64,000 nt of DNA, taken from assembly GCF_036347055.1 (NCBI RefSeq), contig NZ_CP108882.1, forward strand, positions 7,738,001 through 7,802,000, given 5' to 3'. This document shows positions 51,529 to 59,306 of the stretch, piece after piece. The first letter of the stretch is position 1. Each line of letters begins with the position of its first letter. Source of the stretch: Streptomyces sp. NBC_00820 (GTDB lineage Bacteria > Actinomycetota > Actinomycetes > Streptomycetales > Streptomycetaceae). Both the position numbers and the translations under genes were made by a program. A model generated the notes under the pieces. The model made no database searches. It was given only the letters and a program-made list of their open reading frames with translations, and was not told where the DNA came from.

Positions 51529-52776
51529 TCACGAAGGCAGCGTCCAGCTCTGGTTGGCCGCGCCGGTGCACGACCAGATCTGCAGGCGGGTGCCGTTGGC
51601 GCTGCTGGGGCCGGTGGCGTCCAGACACTTCCCGGACTGTGGGTTCACCAGCGAGCCCGCGGTGCCGGGCTGCCATCTCTGCGCGCCGGTGCCGTTGCAG
51701 TCGTAGAGCTGTACCGCCGCGCCGTTGGCGGTGCCGCCCGAGGAGATGTCCATGCACTTGCCGAGCGCCCGGAGGCTGCCGTCACCGGCCACCGTCCAGT
51801 TCTGCGCGCCGGTGCCGTTGCAGTCGTACAGCTGCACCGCCGTGCCGTTGGCGGAGCTGGCGCCGGCGACGTCCACGCACTTGCCGCCGTAGCCGCGGAC
51901 CGGCCCGGTGCGGTCGGACGGCGGAGGGGTGACCGGGCCGGACTGACCGCCGGCCCAGCGCAGGCCCTGGATGAGCAGCTGGTTCTGCTGGGCGCTGGCG
52001 AAGGTGGAGGACAGGGTCGTGTCGGTGGCGTAGTCCATGGCGTTGTGGCCGAAGTTCGCGTAGATCATCTTGTAGTTGCGGTTCGACCAGACGACCGGGT
52101 AGAAGCCGCTGTACCAGGACTGGTTCGGGTCCGTACCGACAGGGAAGGTGGACGGCGCCATCGACGCGAGGATGTCGATGGCCGGGTTCTGCCGCAGGTC
52201 GTTCTGCCAGCTGTACCACTCGCTGACCGACGACGTGATGGTCGCCGGAAGCCCCGCGGTGGCTGGATGGCCGGGGTCGTTGATGGTGAGCGTCTCGGCG
52301 GTGGGTCCCCAGGTGTTGGTCTGGAAGGTGCCCGTGCCGAGGAAGGTGTTGTGGTACCAGGGCCAGTCGGTGGTGTCGGTGGTGAAGGCCGAGACGTGGA
52401 AGCCGAGGAAGCCGCCGCCGTTGTTCATGTAGGTCTGGAACGCGGACTGCTGCGCGGCGGTGTGGGGATAGTCGTCGAGGAACATCACCACCTGGTAGTC
52501 GGCCAGGCTCGCGGTGTTGAGACGGCTCCAGTCGTTGGTCGCGGTGTACGAGAATCCGTTCTGGGCCCCGGCCTGCGGGAACCAGGTGTTGGCCTCGTGG
52601 ACGAAGCTGATGTGCGCCGCGTCGTACGTTCCGTCGTAGAAGGCGAGCACCTTGAAGGCGGGCGCCGCCTGGGCGTCGTACGCCGGGCCTGCCTGCAGGC
52701 CGAGCAGCACGGCCAGCAGCACTGACAGCCGTGTCAGGGTCCGGGGTAACCAGCGGGCGGTGCGCGGTCTGACCAT
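51529..52776 (-). CDS. Secreted ThuA-like protein with ricin-type (CBM13) lectin domain
   Basis: 415 residues. Signal peptide 'LTRLSVLLAVLLGLQAG' with a cleavage site near 'AQAA' (~38). ThuA-like (trehalose-utilisation/amidotransferase-like) domain at ~40-275: 'FKVLAFYDGTYDAAHISFVHEANTWF', 'YQVVMFLDDYPHTAAQQSAFQTYMNNGGGFLGFHVSAF' and 'VVWSNRNYKMIYANFGHNAMDY'. A Pro-rich linker leads to a beta-trefoil lectin (~290-415) with three QxW repeats ('GAQNWTV', 'GAQRWQP', 'ANQSWTL') and 'GKCVDVAGASSANGTAVQLYDCNGT' units. It probably binds and acts on an extracellular polysaccharide. ATG 52776 is preceded by GGAAGGA. A dre-like site and an inverted repeat lie upstream. Confidence 0.87.
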   Translation of the reverse strand: MVRPRTARWLPRTLTRLSVLLAVLLGLQAGPAYDAQAAPAFKVLAFYDGTYDAAHISFVHEANTWFPQAGAQNGFSYTATNDWSRLNTASLADYQVVMFLDDYPHTAAQQSAFQTYMNNGGGFLGFHVSAFTTDTTDWPWYHNTFLGTGTFQTNTWGPTAETLTINDPGHPATAGLPATITSSVSEWYSWQNDLRQNPAIDILASMAPSTFPVGTDPNQSWYSGFYPVVWSNRNYKMIYANFGHNAMDYATDTTLSSTFASAQQNQLLIQGLRWAGGQSGPVTPPPSDRTGPVRGYGGKCVDVAGASSANGTAVQLYDCNGTGAQNWTVAGDGSLRALGKCMDISSGGTANGAAVQLYDCNGTGAQRWQPGTAGSLVNPQSGKCLDATGPSSANGTRLQIWSCTGAANQSWTLPS

Positions 52777-52801
52777 GGAGCGTCCTTCCTCGTGCGCGGA
52801 G

Positions 52802-52823
52802 GAATGGGAACGGGCTCCCATTC
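52802..52823. promoter_or_regulatory. 8-bp inverted repeat upstream of the ThuA/lectin gene
   Basis: GAATGGGA (52802-52809) and TCCCATTC (52816-52823) around ACGGGC. It contains TGGGA/TCCCA half-sites like those of LacI-family sugar repressors in Streptomyces (CebR-type), but with wider spacing. It lies 26-47 bases from the start codon. Confidence 0.5.
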
Positions 52824-52865
52824 ATTGCTTCCTATGCCTAGGCCCAGTGCATGCCCATGTCAACG

Positions 52866-52881
52866 TTTGGTCCAGACCAAA
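52866..52881. promoter_or_regulatory. dre-like site (DasR operator)
   Basis: TTTGGTC (52866-52872), CA, GACCAAA (52875-52881). The core TGGTCCAGACCA fits the consensus of the N-acetylglucosamine-responsive GntR regulator DasR (TGGTCTAGACCA). It lies 90 bases upstream of the secreted ThuA/lectin gene, the type of target DasR controls. Confidence 0.7.
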
Positions 52882-53138
52882 AACGGGCGGCGTGATGACC
52901 ACTCGAACTCCTCACCGCGCCGCATGACTTGCCGGCGTCCGGCGAAATCCGCGCCGAGTCGTCCGCGGGGCGCCACGGTCACAGTCGCGATTCGGTCGAT
53001 CCGGAAGAGGCCCGTCCGGGCTCGAACCGCTCCGATAACATGATCGCACTTACGACGAACGCCCTCATCGCCTGCCCTACACCGGAAAACCGTGCTATCC
53101 GGCACGAAGAGTGACCTATTCGACTGACAACTAACAAA

Positions 53139-54551
53139 ATGGCCAAACAGTTGATAACTGGAAAAAAGCGGGTGTTCCCGCGAATAAATCGCAGAATCAC
53201 CCTCACCGCATGGACCCGACCACGGGTGATGCTATGGATCGCGGCGGGTGTGGTGGCCCTCGGGTTCCTCGTCGCACTGGAGATCGCCGCGCGTCGCTAC
53301 GGCCTGCCGGGACCGATCACCACTCAAGTGCAAGAGGTGATATTTCCGCCCAAGTCGGGCTTCCTGCTGTACGCCAGTATGGCGTTGATGATGGTGGTGC
53401 TCACCTGGCGGCAACGGCTCATCGCGACCGGTGTCGCGATCGGCATCGACGTCGTCTTCTTCCTGGTGCGGTGGGCGTTCGACGTCAGGGCGACCGAAGG
53501 CCACCCCTTCGGCAACGGCGCGTTGTGGGTGATGCTGGGTTACGCGGTCATCGCCGTCACGCGCCGCACGGGCCAGGAACGTGCCCTGCTCCTGAAGGGT
53601 GTCGGGCTGGGTCTGCTGCTGGTGGCCGGCCGCAAGACCGGCGACACCTGGCTGCTCATCACCTCGAAGACCCGCCCGGCGGTGCTCGACCAGTACGTGG
53701 CGACCGCCGATCACGCTCTGGGAAACCCGTCGTGGGTGGTGGGCCGGATGGTCGCCGCCACCGGCCCGGTCGGCGCCCATCTGCTCGACTGGGTCTACAT
53801 CCAACTCGCCGTGGCCGCGGTCGTCGTCGCGCTGTACCAGCTGCGGAACGTGGCGGTCGAGCGTCGTTTCCCGGGCCATCACCTGGTGCGCACTTTCCTG
53901 GTCATCGGCCTTCTCGGACCGGCCTTCTACATGATCTTCCCGACGGTCGGACCGGTCTTCGCCTACGGCGCCGACGGCGGGCACTGGGCGGTGGCCAACA
54001 TATGGCCGCACACACCGACACCGCTCGATGTGCCGCAGCACATGGCATTCGACGAGATCACCCCACGCAACTGCATGCCCAGCCTGCACGCGGCATGGGC
54101 TACGACGATCTTCGTCCATTCCCGCAAGGGCCCACGATTTCTGCGGTTCGCGGGTACGTTCTGGCTGATCGCCACGCTCGGCGCGACGCTGGGATTCGGC
54201 TATCACTACGGCGTCGATCTCATCGCCGGTGTGGTGTTCGCGCTCACGATCGAGGCGGGATTGCGCGCGCTCGACCGTGGCTGGGACCGGTCGGGAATCC
54301 AGCTCGCCGCATACGGCGCCGCCGTCTTCGCCGCGCTCCTGACGTCGTACCGCTGGCTGCCGACGCAGATGGCCGCACACCCGTGGGTGTTCGGACCGCT
54401 TCTCGTTCTGGCGATGACCTCGGTGATCTACGGCTATGTGCGGACCGTCAAGCTGTGGGACCTGGCGGCCGCGCCCGAGCGGAAACCGGAACTGGAACTG
54501 GAACCGCAACCGGAACCGCAACCGCAACCCGAGCTGAAGCTTGCGCGGTAA
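53139..54551 (+). CDS. PAP2-superfamily membrane phosphatase/transferase
   Basis: 470 residues with ~10-12 membrane helices. The PAP2 active-site pattern is visible at the C-terminal side: 'RNCMPSLHAAWATTIFVHSRKG' (SxH motif) and 'GFGYHYGVDLIAGVVFALTIE' (catalytic His, Asp). The larger N-terminal region ('LEIAARRYGLPGPITTQV', 'LLDWVYIQLAVAAVVVALYQL') puts it among the inositol-phosphorylceramide-synthase-like members that handle lipid phosphates. The tail is a Glu/Pro/Gln repeat ('ELELEPQPEPQPQPELK'). ATG 53139 sits in unusually AT-rich DNA without a clear ribosome binding site; GTG 53172 is an alternative. Confidence 0.82.
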   Translation: MAKQLITGKKRVFPRINRRITLTAWTRPRVMLWIAAGVVALGFLVALEIAARRYGLPGPITTQVQEVIFPPKSGFLLYASMALMMVVLTWRQRLIATGVAIGIDVVFFLVRWAFDVRATEGHPFGNGALWVMLGYAVIAVTRRTGQERALLLKGVGLGLLLVAGRKTGDTWLLITSKTRPAVLDQYVATADHALGNPSWVVGRMVAATGPVGAHLLDWVYIQLAVAAVVVALYQLRNVAVERRFPGHHLVRTFLVIGLLGPAFYMIFPTVGPVFAYGADGGHWAVANIWPHTPTPLDVPQHMAFDEITPRNCMPSLHAAWATTIFVHSRKGPRFLRFAGTFWLIATLGATLGFGYHYGVDLIAGVVFALTIEAGLRALDRGWDRSGIQLAAYGAAVFAALLTSYRWLPTQMAAHPWVFGPLLVLAMTSVIYGYVRTVKLWDLAAAPERKPELELEPQPEPQPQPELKLAR

Positions 54552-54754
54552 CCGCTCGCCGGGGCGGCGATTGTCGTGGTGTGGCTGACCGGCGGCTGGT
54601 GCGAGTCCGACCGGCGCGGGGCCGAGGGCCGGCGGCCAGTGCGCCGGTACGCGGCCGCCCCCGGCCGCCCCCGGCCGCAGGCCCCGGCCCCTGGGCGTCA
54701 TCCCCGGCCCCGAGCCGCCGCCCCCTCCCCGCCCCGGGGCGTTGCGCAGGTTCG
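54552..54754. other. Convergent intergenic region
   Basis: About 200 bases between the PAP2 and P450 stops, very C-rich with CCGGCCGCCCC-type repeats (54650-54740). No gene was recognised. Confidence 0.4.
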
Positions 54755-55981
54755 TCAGGCGGTCACGGGAGTGAACGTCACCGGCACGGACTGCGGTCCG
54801 CGGGTGAACACGCCCCGCTCGACCGGGTCGGAGCCGTCGGCGAGACGCATGTCGGGCATCGCGTCGAGGAGTTGACCGACACCGATTTCGACCTCGGCCT
54901 TGGCGAGCAGCGCGCCGACGCAGAAGTGCCGGCCGAGCGCGAAGGCGAGATGGTCGGCGGCGGCGGAGAAGGCGGTCGTGGCGGTGAGGTCGTCGCGGAA
55001 GATGTCGAAGCGGTCGGGATCGCGGTAACGGTTCTCGTCGCGGTTGGCGGCGCCGATCAGGCAGGTCACGGTGGCGCCGGGCGGTATCGTCCCGCCGCTG
55101 ACGGTGACCTTTGTCGCGGTCTGCCGCATGATCATGTGAACCGGCGGGCTGTGGCGCAGGGTTTCGGCGAAGGCGCGCGGGATCAGGTCCCGGTCCGCGC
55201 GGACCGCGGCCAGTTGTTCCGGATGACGGAGCAGGTTCGCGAAGATGCCGGCGATCGCCTTGTCGCTGGTCTCGCCACCGGCGGCGAGCAGCAGGCTGCA
55301 GAAGGCCTTGATGTCCTCGTCGCTCATCCGCACGCCGTCGACCTCGGCGGCGCACAGCGTGGACAGCAGGTCGTCGCCCAGGTTCTCGCGGCGTTCACGG
55401 ATGACCGGCAGCATGTACTCGGCGAATTCGGTGCGCGTGCGTTCCCCTGCCGCGATCACCTCGGGGTCGCCCGAGAGGTTGCCGAGGAAGGCGATGACGC
55501 TCGTGTACCAGCGGTGGAAGCGCGGGTGGTCGGCCTTGTCGAGGCCCAGCATGTCGGCGATCACGGCGACGGGGAAGCGGGTGGCGTAGTCGGCGACCAG
55601 GTCGGCGGAGCCCTTGTTCCGGAAGGCGTCGATCAGTTCACGCGAGTTGCGTTCGATGACGGGCAGGAACCTCTCCCGCAGGTCGCCGCCACGGAAGGCG
55701 GGGGCGACCAGGGCACGGCGCACCGCGTGTTCCCGACCACTGAGCTGGAGGATCGTCCTGCCGTGCACGGGCTCGATCTGCCAGGCGTAGTTGTCGGTGG
55801 TGAACTCGCCGTCCCTGTCCTTGAAGACGCGTTCGACGTCCTCGTAGCGTGAGACGATGTAACTCCGCGTGGCCTCATGCCAGATGAGAGGCGCGGACTC
55901 GCGCATCACGCGGTAGGCCTGATAAGGGTCGGCCGCGAACTCGGGCGAGAGGATGTCGGGTACGTACTGCGCGGTGGACAT
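54755..55981 (-). CDS. Cytochrome P450
   Basis: 408 residues, a soluble bacterial class I P450. Motifs in order: 'GREHAVRRALVAPAFRG' (C-helix region), I-helix 'LLLAAGGETSDKAIAGIFANLL' (oxygen-activation motif AGGET), K-helix ExxR 'FAETLRHSPP', 'ANRDENRYRDPDRFDIFRD' and the haem loop 'HLAFALGRHFCVGALLAKAEVE' with ligand Cys354. The start ATG 55981 has GAGGAAA nearby. It needs ferredoxin and ferredoxin reductase, which are not adjacent. The substrate cannot be read from the sequence. Single-gene unit. Confidence 0.93.
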   Translation of the reverse strand: MSTAQYVPDILSPEFAADPYQAYRVMRESAPLIWHEATRSYIVSRYEDVERVFKDRDGEFTTDNYAWQIEPVHGRTILQLSGREHAVRRALVAPAFRGGDLRERFLPVIERNSRELIDAFRNKGSADLVADYATRFPVAVIADMLGLDKADHPRFHRWYTSVIAFLGNLSGDPEVIAAGERTRTEFAEYMLPVIRERRENLGDDLLSTLCAAEVDGVRMSDEDIKAFCSLLLAAGGETSDKAIAGIFANLLRHPEQLAAVRADRDLIPRAFAETLRHSPPVHMIMRQTATKVTVSGGTIPPGATVTCLIGAANRDENRYRDPDRFDIFRDDLTATTAFSAAADHLAFALGRHFCVGALLAKAEVEIGVGQLLDAMPDMRLADGSDPVERGVFTRGPQSVPVTFTPVTA

Positions 55982-56019
55982 GCGTTTCCTCGGGTCGGTG
56001 ACGGGCACTGCCGTGCAAG

Positions 56020-56244
56020 GTGGCTTCCCAGAACCAGACGGATCACTCGCGAAGATCGGCTCGGCGTAGCGCGCAACATGTGCTGGCCATGGTGGCCTTC
56101 ATGCACGAAACGGATCGCCGCATCGACCTCGGAGACCCGCACTCCCGGCAGAAGGCCCTTCGCTCCTGGAGCGCCCAGGTGCTGGCGGCCATGGACGGCG
56201 TGGAGACGGAGGGCGTGGAAACGGCCTGGACAGCAGGGTTGTGA
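56020..56244 (+). CDS. Short ORF, possible gene fragment
   Basis: 74 residues, 'MASQNQTDHSRRSARRSAQHV...AFMHETDRRIDLGDPHSRQKALRSWSAQVLAAMDGVETEGVETAWTAGL'. From 56098 on, codon use has the strong third-position GC of real Streptomyces genes ('FMHETDRRIDLGDPHSRQKALRSW'). The first 25 residues do not. It may be the tail of a lost gene joined to other DNA. No domain recognised. Confidence 0.3.
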   Translation: MASQNQTDHSRRSARRSAQHVLAMVAFMHETDRRIDLGDPHSRQKALRSWSAQVLAAMDGVETEGVETAWTAGL

Positions 56245-56308
56245 GTTCAGGAGGGCACGCGAGATCGTTTGGGGCGGTACTGCCGGTGTCGTCTGTAGGA
56301 GGACCTCC

Positions 56309-56656
56309 GTGACCGATCCTGCGCCCGCTTCGCTGCCCGCCCCGCCCTACTACGCGGTGGTGTTCACCGCCGTGCGGACCGCCGGCGACAACGGCTACGC
56401 GGAGAGAGACGAGCGGCTGATGAAACTGGCTGCCGACCAGCCTGGATTCCTCGGTGTCGATTCCGCTCGCGGTGCGGACGGCCTGGGGATCACGGTGTCG
56501 TACTGGAGGGACGAGGACTCGATTGCCGCTTGGCGGGATCACGCGGAACACGCACTGGCCCGTGCAGACGGACGCGAGCACTGGTATTCCTCGTTCGCGC
56601 TCCACGTGTCCAAGGTCGAGCGCGCCTACGGGTTCACCCGCCCGGCAGATCAGTGA
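56309..56656 (+). CDS. Antibiotic-biosynthesis-monooxygenase-like (ABM) protein
   Basis: 115 residues with a dimeric alpha-beta barrel (ABM) pattern: 'YYAVVFTAVRTAGDNGYAERDERLMKLAADQPGFLGVDSARGADGLGITVSYWRDEDSIAAWRDHAEHALARADGREHWYSSFALHVSKVERAYGF'. Members act as small cofactor-free oxygenases, haem-degrading enzymes or unknown helpers; this one cannot be placed further. GTG 56309 has AGGAGG seven bases ahead, an excellent ribosome binding site. The stop codon lies inside the left arm of a perfect 22-bp hairpin. Confidence 0.82.
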   Translation: MTDPAPASLPAPPYYAVVFTAVRTAGDNGYAERDERLMKLAADQPGFLGVDSARGADGLGITVSYWRDEDSIAAWRDHAEHALARADGREHWYSSFALHVSKVERAYGFTRPADQ

Positions 56657-56701
56657 GCCTTTTCCAACCTCACGCGTCAGCGTGAGGTTGGAAAAGGCTC
56701 A
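56654..56701. terminator. Perfect 22-bp hairpin that includes the stop codon of the ABM gene
   Basis: Arms 56654-56675 and 56680-56701 are fully complementary, with a GTCA loop. The TGA of the ABM gene is the first three bases of the left arm. It can terminate transcription from either side. The arms contain TTTTCC/GGAAAA, unusual in this GC-rich setting. Confidence 0.85.
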
Positions 56702-56843
56702 GTTGCTTCGGAGCATCCGCACACCGACCTGATCCGGTGAGCTGTCGCTGAGTCCATTTTCGCGAGCCCGCACACACCGCAACAGCTCTGGGCGGGGCTC
56801 GGGCTCGGGTTCGGCGGGACGCGCGGCGGTCGGGTCCGCCCAG

Positions 56844-56960
56844 GTGACCGGTCGCACCGTGGTCTTCACCGAAAGCCTCACCGCCGAGGTGATGTCCCTC
56901 TTCCTGGACCGGCTCGCCGGCCACTTCGACCGCAAGGTCCATCTCGTGGTCGACGGACGC
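56844..56960 (+). pseudogene. IS630-type transposase fragment
   Basis: 'GRTVVFTESLTAEVMSLFLDRLAGHFDRKVHLVVDGR' is the segment of IS630-family DDE transposases just before the second catalytic Asp ('LVVDGHSAH'). Similarity stops sharply at about 56955, where DNA of a different gene begins. There is no start and no other part of the element, so it is dead. Confidence 0.7.
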
Positions 56961-57194
56961 AACCCAGACCAGCACCAAGACCGTCCAGAGGCCCGGGATG
57001 AACAGCCAAAGCAGGAAGCCGCTGTTGGCCGCGTTGTTCACTCCCACGTCACAGGGGTTCCACGACCTGCCCAGAAGCATGGCAGTAGCCACCGTGAGAG
57101 CCAGCCCCACCGCCGCCCCGAGACATCCATGCAGCCGTCGACTCCCCACAGGCCCCCCGTTCGCCGTCCGCTGCGGGAAGCACCGGATCCGCAC
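56961..57194 (-). pseudogene. Truncated two-helix membrane protein interrupted by the IS630 fragment
   Basis: From a GTG at 57194 the frame reads 'LHGCLGAAVGLALTVATAMLLGRSWNPCDVGVNNAANSGFLLWLFIPGLWTVLVLVWVAS', two membrane helices around a 'PCDVGVNNAANSG' loop, a pattern I associate with small Streptomyces membrane proteins. It then runs in frame into the antisense of the IS630 fragment (to a stop at 56670). The C-terminal part of the original protein is therefore missing. Confidence 0.5.
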
Positions 57195-57345
57195 CGCTCG
57201 TCACTGCCGCATCCACCCAGTCCGCCGGCACTGATCAGCAGGGATCGAGCGCCCCTTGATCCTGGCAATCACATGATCCGCCGGACATTGTCCAAGGGCT
57301 GTCCCATAACTGCTGGTCGGGGTCAGGCAGTAGCGCCGGCCGACG

Positions 57346-57513
57346 TCAGCCGAAGAGGAGGGCGACGTCCTTCTCGATGCAGAGCTGCAGGACGACCACC
57401 AACTGGCGGGCGTCGTCGATGTGCCGTAGGAGGAGCGGGCCAGTGCTGCCGTCAACGCGGTGGAGGCGCCGGCCCTCGGGGACCGGATCGGGGTGATGTT
57501 GGATGAGCCGCAT
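57346..57513 (-). CDS. Possible 55-residue protein
   Basis: ATG 57513 to TGA 57346: 'MRLIQHHPDPVPEGRRLHRV' then 'DGSTGPLLLRHIDDARQLVVVLQLCIEKDVALLFG'. The last 30 residues have a beta-then-helix look ('RHIDDARQLVVVLQLCIEKDVALLFG') and high third-position GC. Divergent from, and overlapping by 11 bp, the gene at 57503. It may be a remnant; no family recognised. Confidence 0.3.
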   Translation of the reverse strand: MRLIQHHPDPVPEGRRLHRVDGSTGPLLLRHIDDARQLVVVLQLCIEKDVALLFG

Positions 57514-58105
57514 GAATGAGCATGCCGCAGTGCGACTTCGTCAGGCCGTCCGCCGCATCGAACAGGCCACTCGGGACCGTACCGCCACGGGGTGCCGACC
57601 GGAGGACGCCGACGACCTCACCGGAACGTTCGCCACGGACGGGGCACTCGGTTTTGACCCGATACCCTTCCTGCGCGCCCTGCACGAGGCCGGCTCGCAC
57701 GCGATGGTCATCGGTCAGGTCGCGGGCATCATGCACGGATCCGCCGAGCTGACCGGGGACCTCGACCTGCTGTGGGACGGCACACCGGCGCAGGCCCGAG
57801 CCTTGCGAGATGCCCTTACCGCGGCTGGCTGCGCCGATCCGCCCGACCTCGACCGAGCCCAGGTGGGATACCAAGTGACCGGTGCCACCGGGGATCTGTG
57901 CACCCCTGCCTTGTCCTGGGGCGACTTTGATGTCACCGACTGCCTGGCCCGAGCACAAAGCGCCGACGACTCCTCCGGTTTCGCGATCCGCTACGCGTCG
58001 CTCGACGACCTGATCCGAATGCGGCGGGCCATCGGACGGCCGAAGGACCATCGCCGCGCAGACGAACTCGACCGCCTCCACGGCCAGCCCGCAGTTCCCG
58101 AGTAG
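57503..58105 (+). CDS. Nucleotidyltransferase-fold protein (AbiEii/MNT-like)
   Basis: 200 residues. 'FLRALHEAGSHAMVIGQVAGIMHGSAELTGDLDLLWDG' fits the minimal nucleotidyltransferase pattern (helix, strand, GS loop, then 'DLDL' acidic pair). The rest includes 'FDVTDCLARAQSADDSSGFAIRYASLDDLIRMRRAIGRPKDHRRADELDRL', which matches the end of such proteins, where 'xRxKD..D..DL..L' closes the fold. These proteins often act as abortive-infection or toxin-antitoxin components, but no partner is next to it here. ATG 57503 or ATG 57512; no strong ribosome binding site. Confidence 0.6.
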   Translation: MSRMNEHAAVRLRQAVRRIEQATRDRTATGCRPEDADDLTGTFATDGALGFDPIPFLRALHEAGSHAMVIGQVAGIMHGSAELTGDLDLLWDGTPAQARALRDALTAAGCADPPDLDRAQVGYQVTGATGDLCTPALSWGDFDVTDCLARAQSADDSSGFAIRYASLDDLIRMRRAIGRPKDHRRADELDRLHGQPAVPE

Positions 58106-58248
58106 CTGCTGAATCAAGCCCTGCCTCGAAGTCGGATCCCGCAGATTGATCACAACCCGATACGCGCCCCAGTAGTGCCGTATCAGGCAACGTTCGCCTC
58201 GGTTCCGCCCGTTGGGTGCGGATCTCGTGGTGCGCGTAGTCTCGCGGG

Positions 58249-58632
58249 GTGCACTCTCATCTGAGCTTCGAGAACCCACCCGCGCTGCCTCACGAGGCGG
58301 TGGTGGAGGCGTTGGAGCGGGCCCTGTATGACCGCTTGGCGGAGGGCGAGGCGGCGGGTGTCCTGGTCGGGACCGCGTTGAACGACAACGACGCGGAGTT
58401 CGTCGAGCACTGGTGCATGGAGGTCGGGACGCGGGCCGTCCCGGGAAGTCCTCTGCTCGGGCTGGCCGGCCTGTGCCTGGGACACACCGCTCGACGCTTC
58501 GGGCGTCTCAGCGATGAGGCGCTCTCACTGGCAAAGTCGCTGGCGGCACGTGCCGAGACGGACCCGTCGGACGTCGACGGTCGGGCTCTCGACGGGTATG
58601 ACGACGTCCGGAGCTTCCTGCACCTGTGGTGA
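58249..58632 (+). CDS. Small helical protein of unknown function (immunity-like)
   Basis: 127 residues from a GTG at 58249. 'HEAVVEALERALYDRLAEGEAAGVLVGTALNDNDAEFVEHWCMEVG' and 'PLLGLAGLCLGHTARRFGRLSDEALSLAKSLAARAETDPSDVDGRALDGYDDVRSFLHL' suggest HEAT-like helical pairs, as in orphan immunity proteins ('CLGHTARRFG' is typical). No close ribosome binding site, so it may be leaderless. An IS3 remnant follows immediately. Confidence 0.55.
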   Translation: MHSHLSFENPPALPHEAVVEALERALYDRLAEGEAAGVLVGTALNDNDAEFVEHWCMEVGTRAVPGSPLLGLAGLCLGHTARRFGRLSDEALSLAKSLAARAETDPSDVDGRALDGYDDVRSFLHLW

Positions 58633-58664
58633 GGAGGTCCCCGGGCGCGGGTCAGGCGGAGTTC

Positions 58665-59071
58665 GGCTACCGCTCGCTTCCTGGCCGACGAGGCCCGCAA
58701 CTCGGGGTCGGCCATGGCCGACCGGACCGCGTGACGGATCTGCCACGACAACCGCTGGTGGAGCGTGTTCGGGAAGAAGCACGGCAGGATCAAGAAGGCC
58801 GGCTCGCCGGCGCACGACGACCTGGTCCGCCCTGACTTCACCGCGGATGGCCCCGACCGGCTGTGGCTCGCCGACAGCACCGAACACGCCACCGGTGAAG
58901 GAAGAACGTCCTCGACCGCCGTTCGTGGGCCACCCGTCAGGAACTGCGGATCGCGATCGCGCCTGGACCGAACGGACCTACCACCGACGCCGCCGACAAG
59001 CCTCGCTAAGTCGGCTGACCCCCGTCGAATTCGAAACCGTCATGACCACACCGGCCCTCCAGACCGCGTGA
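58665..59071 (+). pseudogene. IS3-family transposase (OrfB) remnant with stop and frameshifts
   Basis: In one frame: 'RFLADEARNSGSAMADRTA' stop 'RICHDNRWWSVFGKKHGRIKKAGSPAHDDLVRPDFTADGPDRLWLADSTEHATGEG'. The stop (TGA 58732-58734) replaces the Trp expected there. After an internal deletion the tail appears in two other frames: 'VLDRRSWATRQELRIAIA' and 'WTERTYHRRRRQASLSRLTPVEFETVM'. These are diagnostic of IS3 OrfB (rve integrase) proteins. The catalytic DDE core is incomplete. Non-functional. Confidence 0.85.
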
Positions 59072-59099
59072 CTGAACCTGTCACAAAAACCTGCTTCAG

Positions 59100-59300
59100 T
59101 CCCCGTCGGTGAGTTGGTGATGTGGAGCGGAAGAACGGCCGTGGAGGCCGAGTTGGCCGTGACTGCGGTAGCGGTCGACCCACTTCGGCGTGCAGGCGCG
59201 GGAGATCCCCATCTCCTCGGCAACCGTGCGCGATCGGACGTGACTCGCAACGCTCGACAAGTCGGCCTGCGGCCCTCGACGGACGGCGCCCTGGCATGGG
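59100..59300 (-). pseudogene. IS481-type transposase N-terminal fragment
   Basis: Two minus-strand frames together give 'RLVERCESRPIAH' and 'TVAEEMGISRACTPKWVDRYRSHGQLGLHGRSSAPHHQLT', the helix-turn-helix start of IS481-family transposases. A frameshift separates the two pieces and the catalytic domain is absent. Confidence 0.75.
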
Positions 59301-59306
59301 TGCCCA

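Larger units (their letters stand above)
52777..53138. other. Divergent promoter region between the lectin and PAP2 genes
   Basis: About 360 bases. The left part holds the 52802-52823 inverted repeat and the dre-like site. The right 100 bases are the most AT-rich in this part of the window (53090-53170) and probably contain the PAP2 promoter. Confidence 0.5.

Noticed and set aside
56670-57194. Complete 174-residue membrane protein on the minus strand
   Set aside because: Only residues ~1-80 look like a protein. The rest is the antisense of an IS630 transposase fragment, so it was listed as a truncated gene.
57452-58279. Minus-strand 275-codon ORF opposite the nucleotidyltransferase-fold gene
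   Set aside because: No domain; the plus strand has the GS...DLDL pattern and better codon use.
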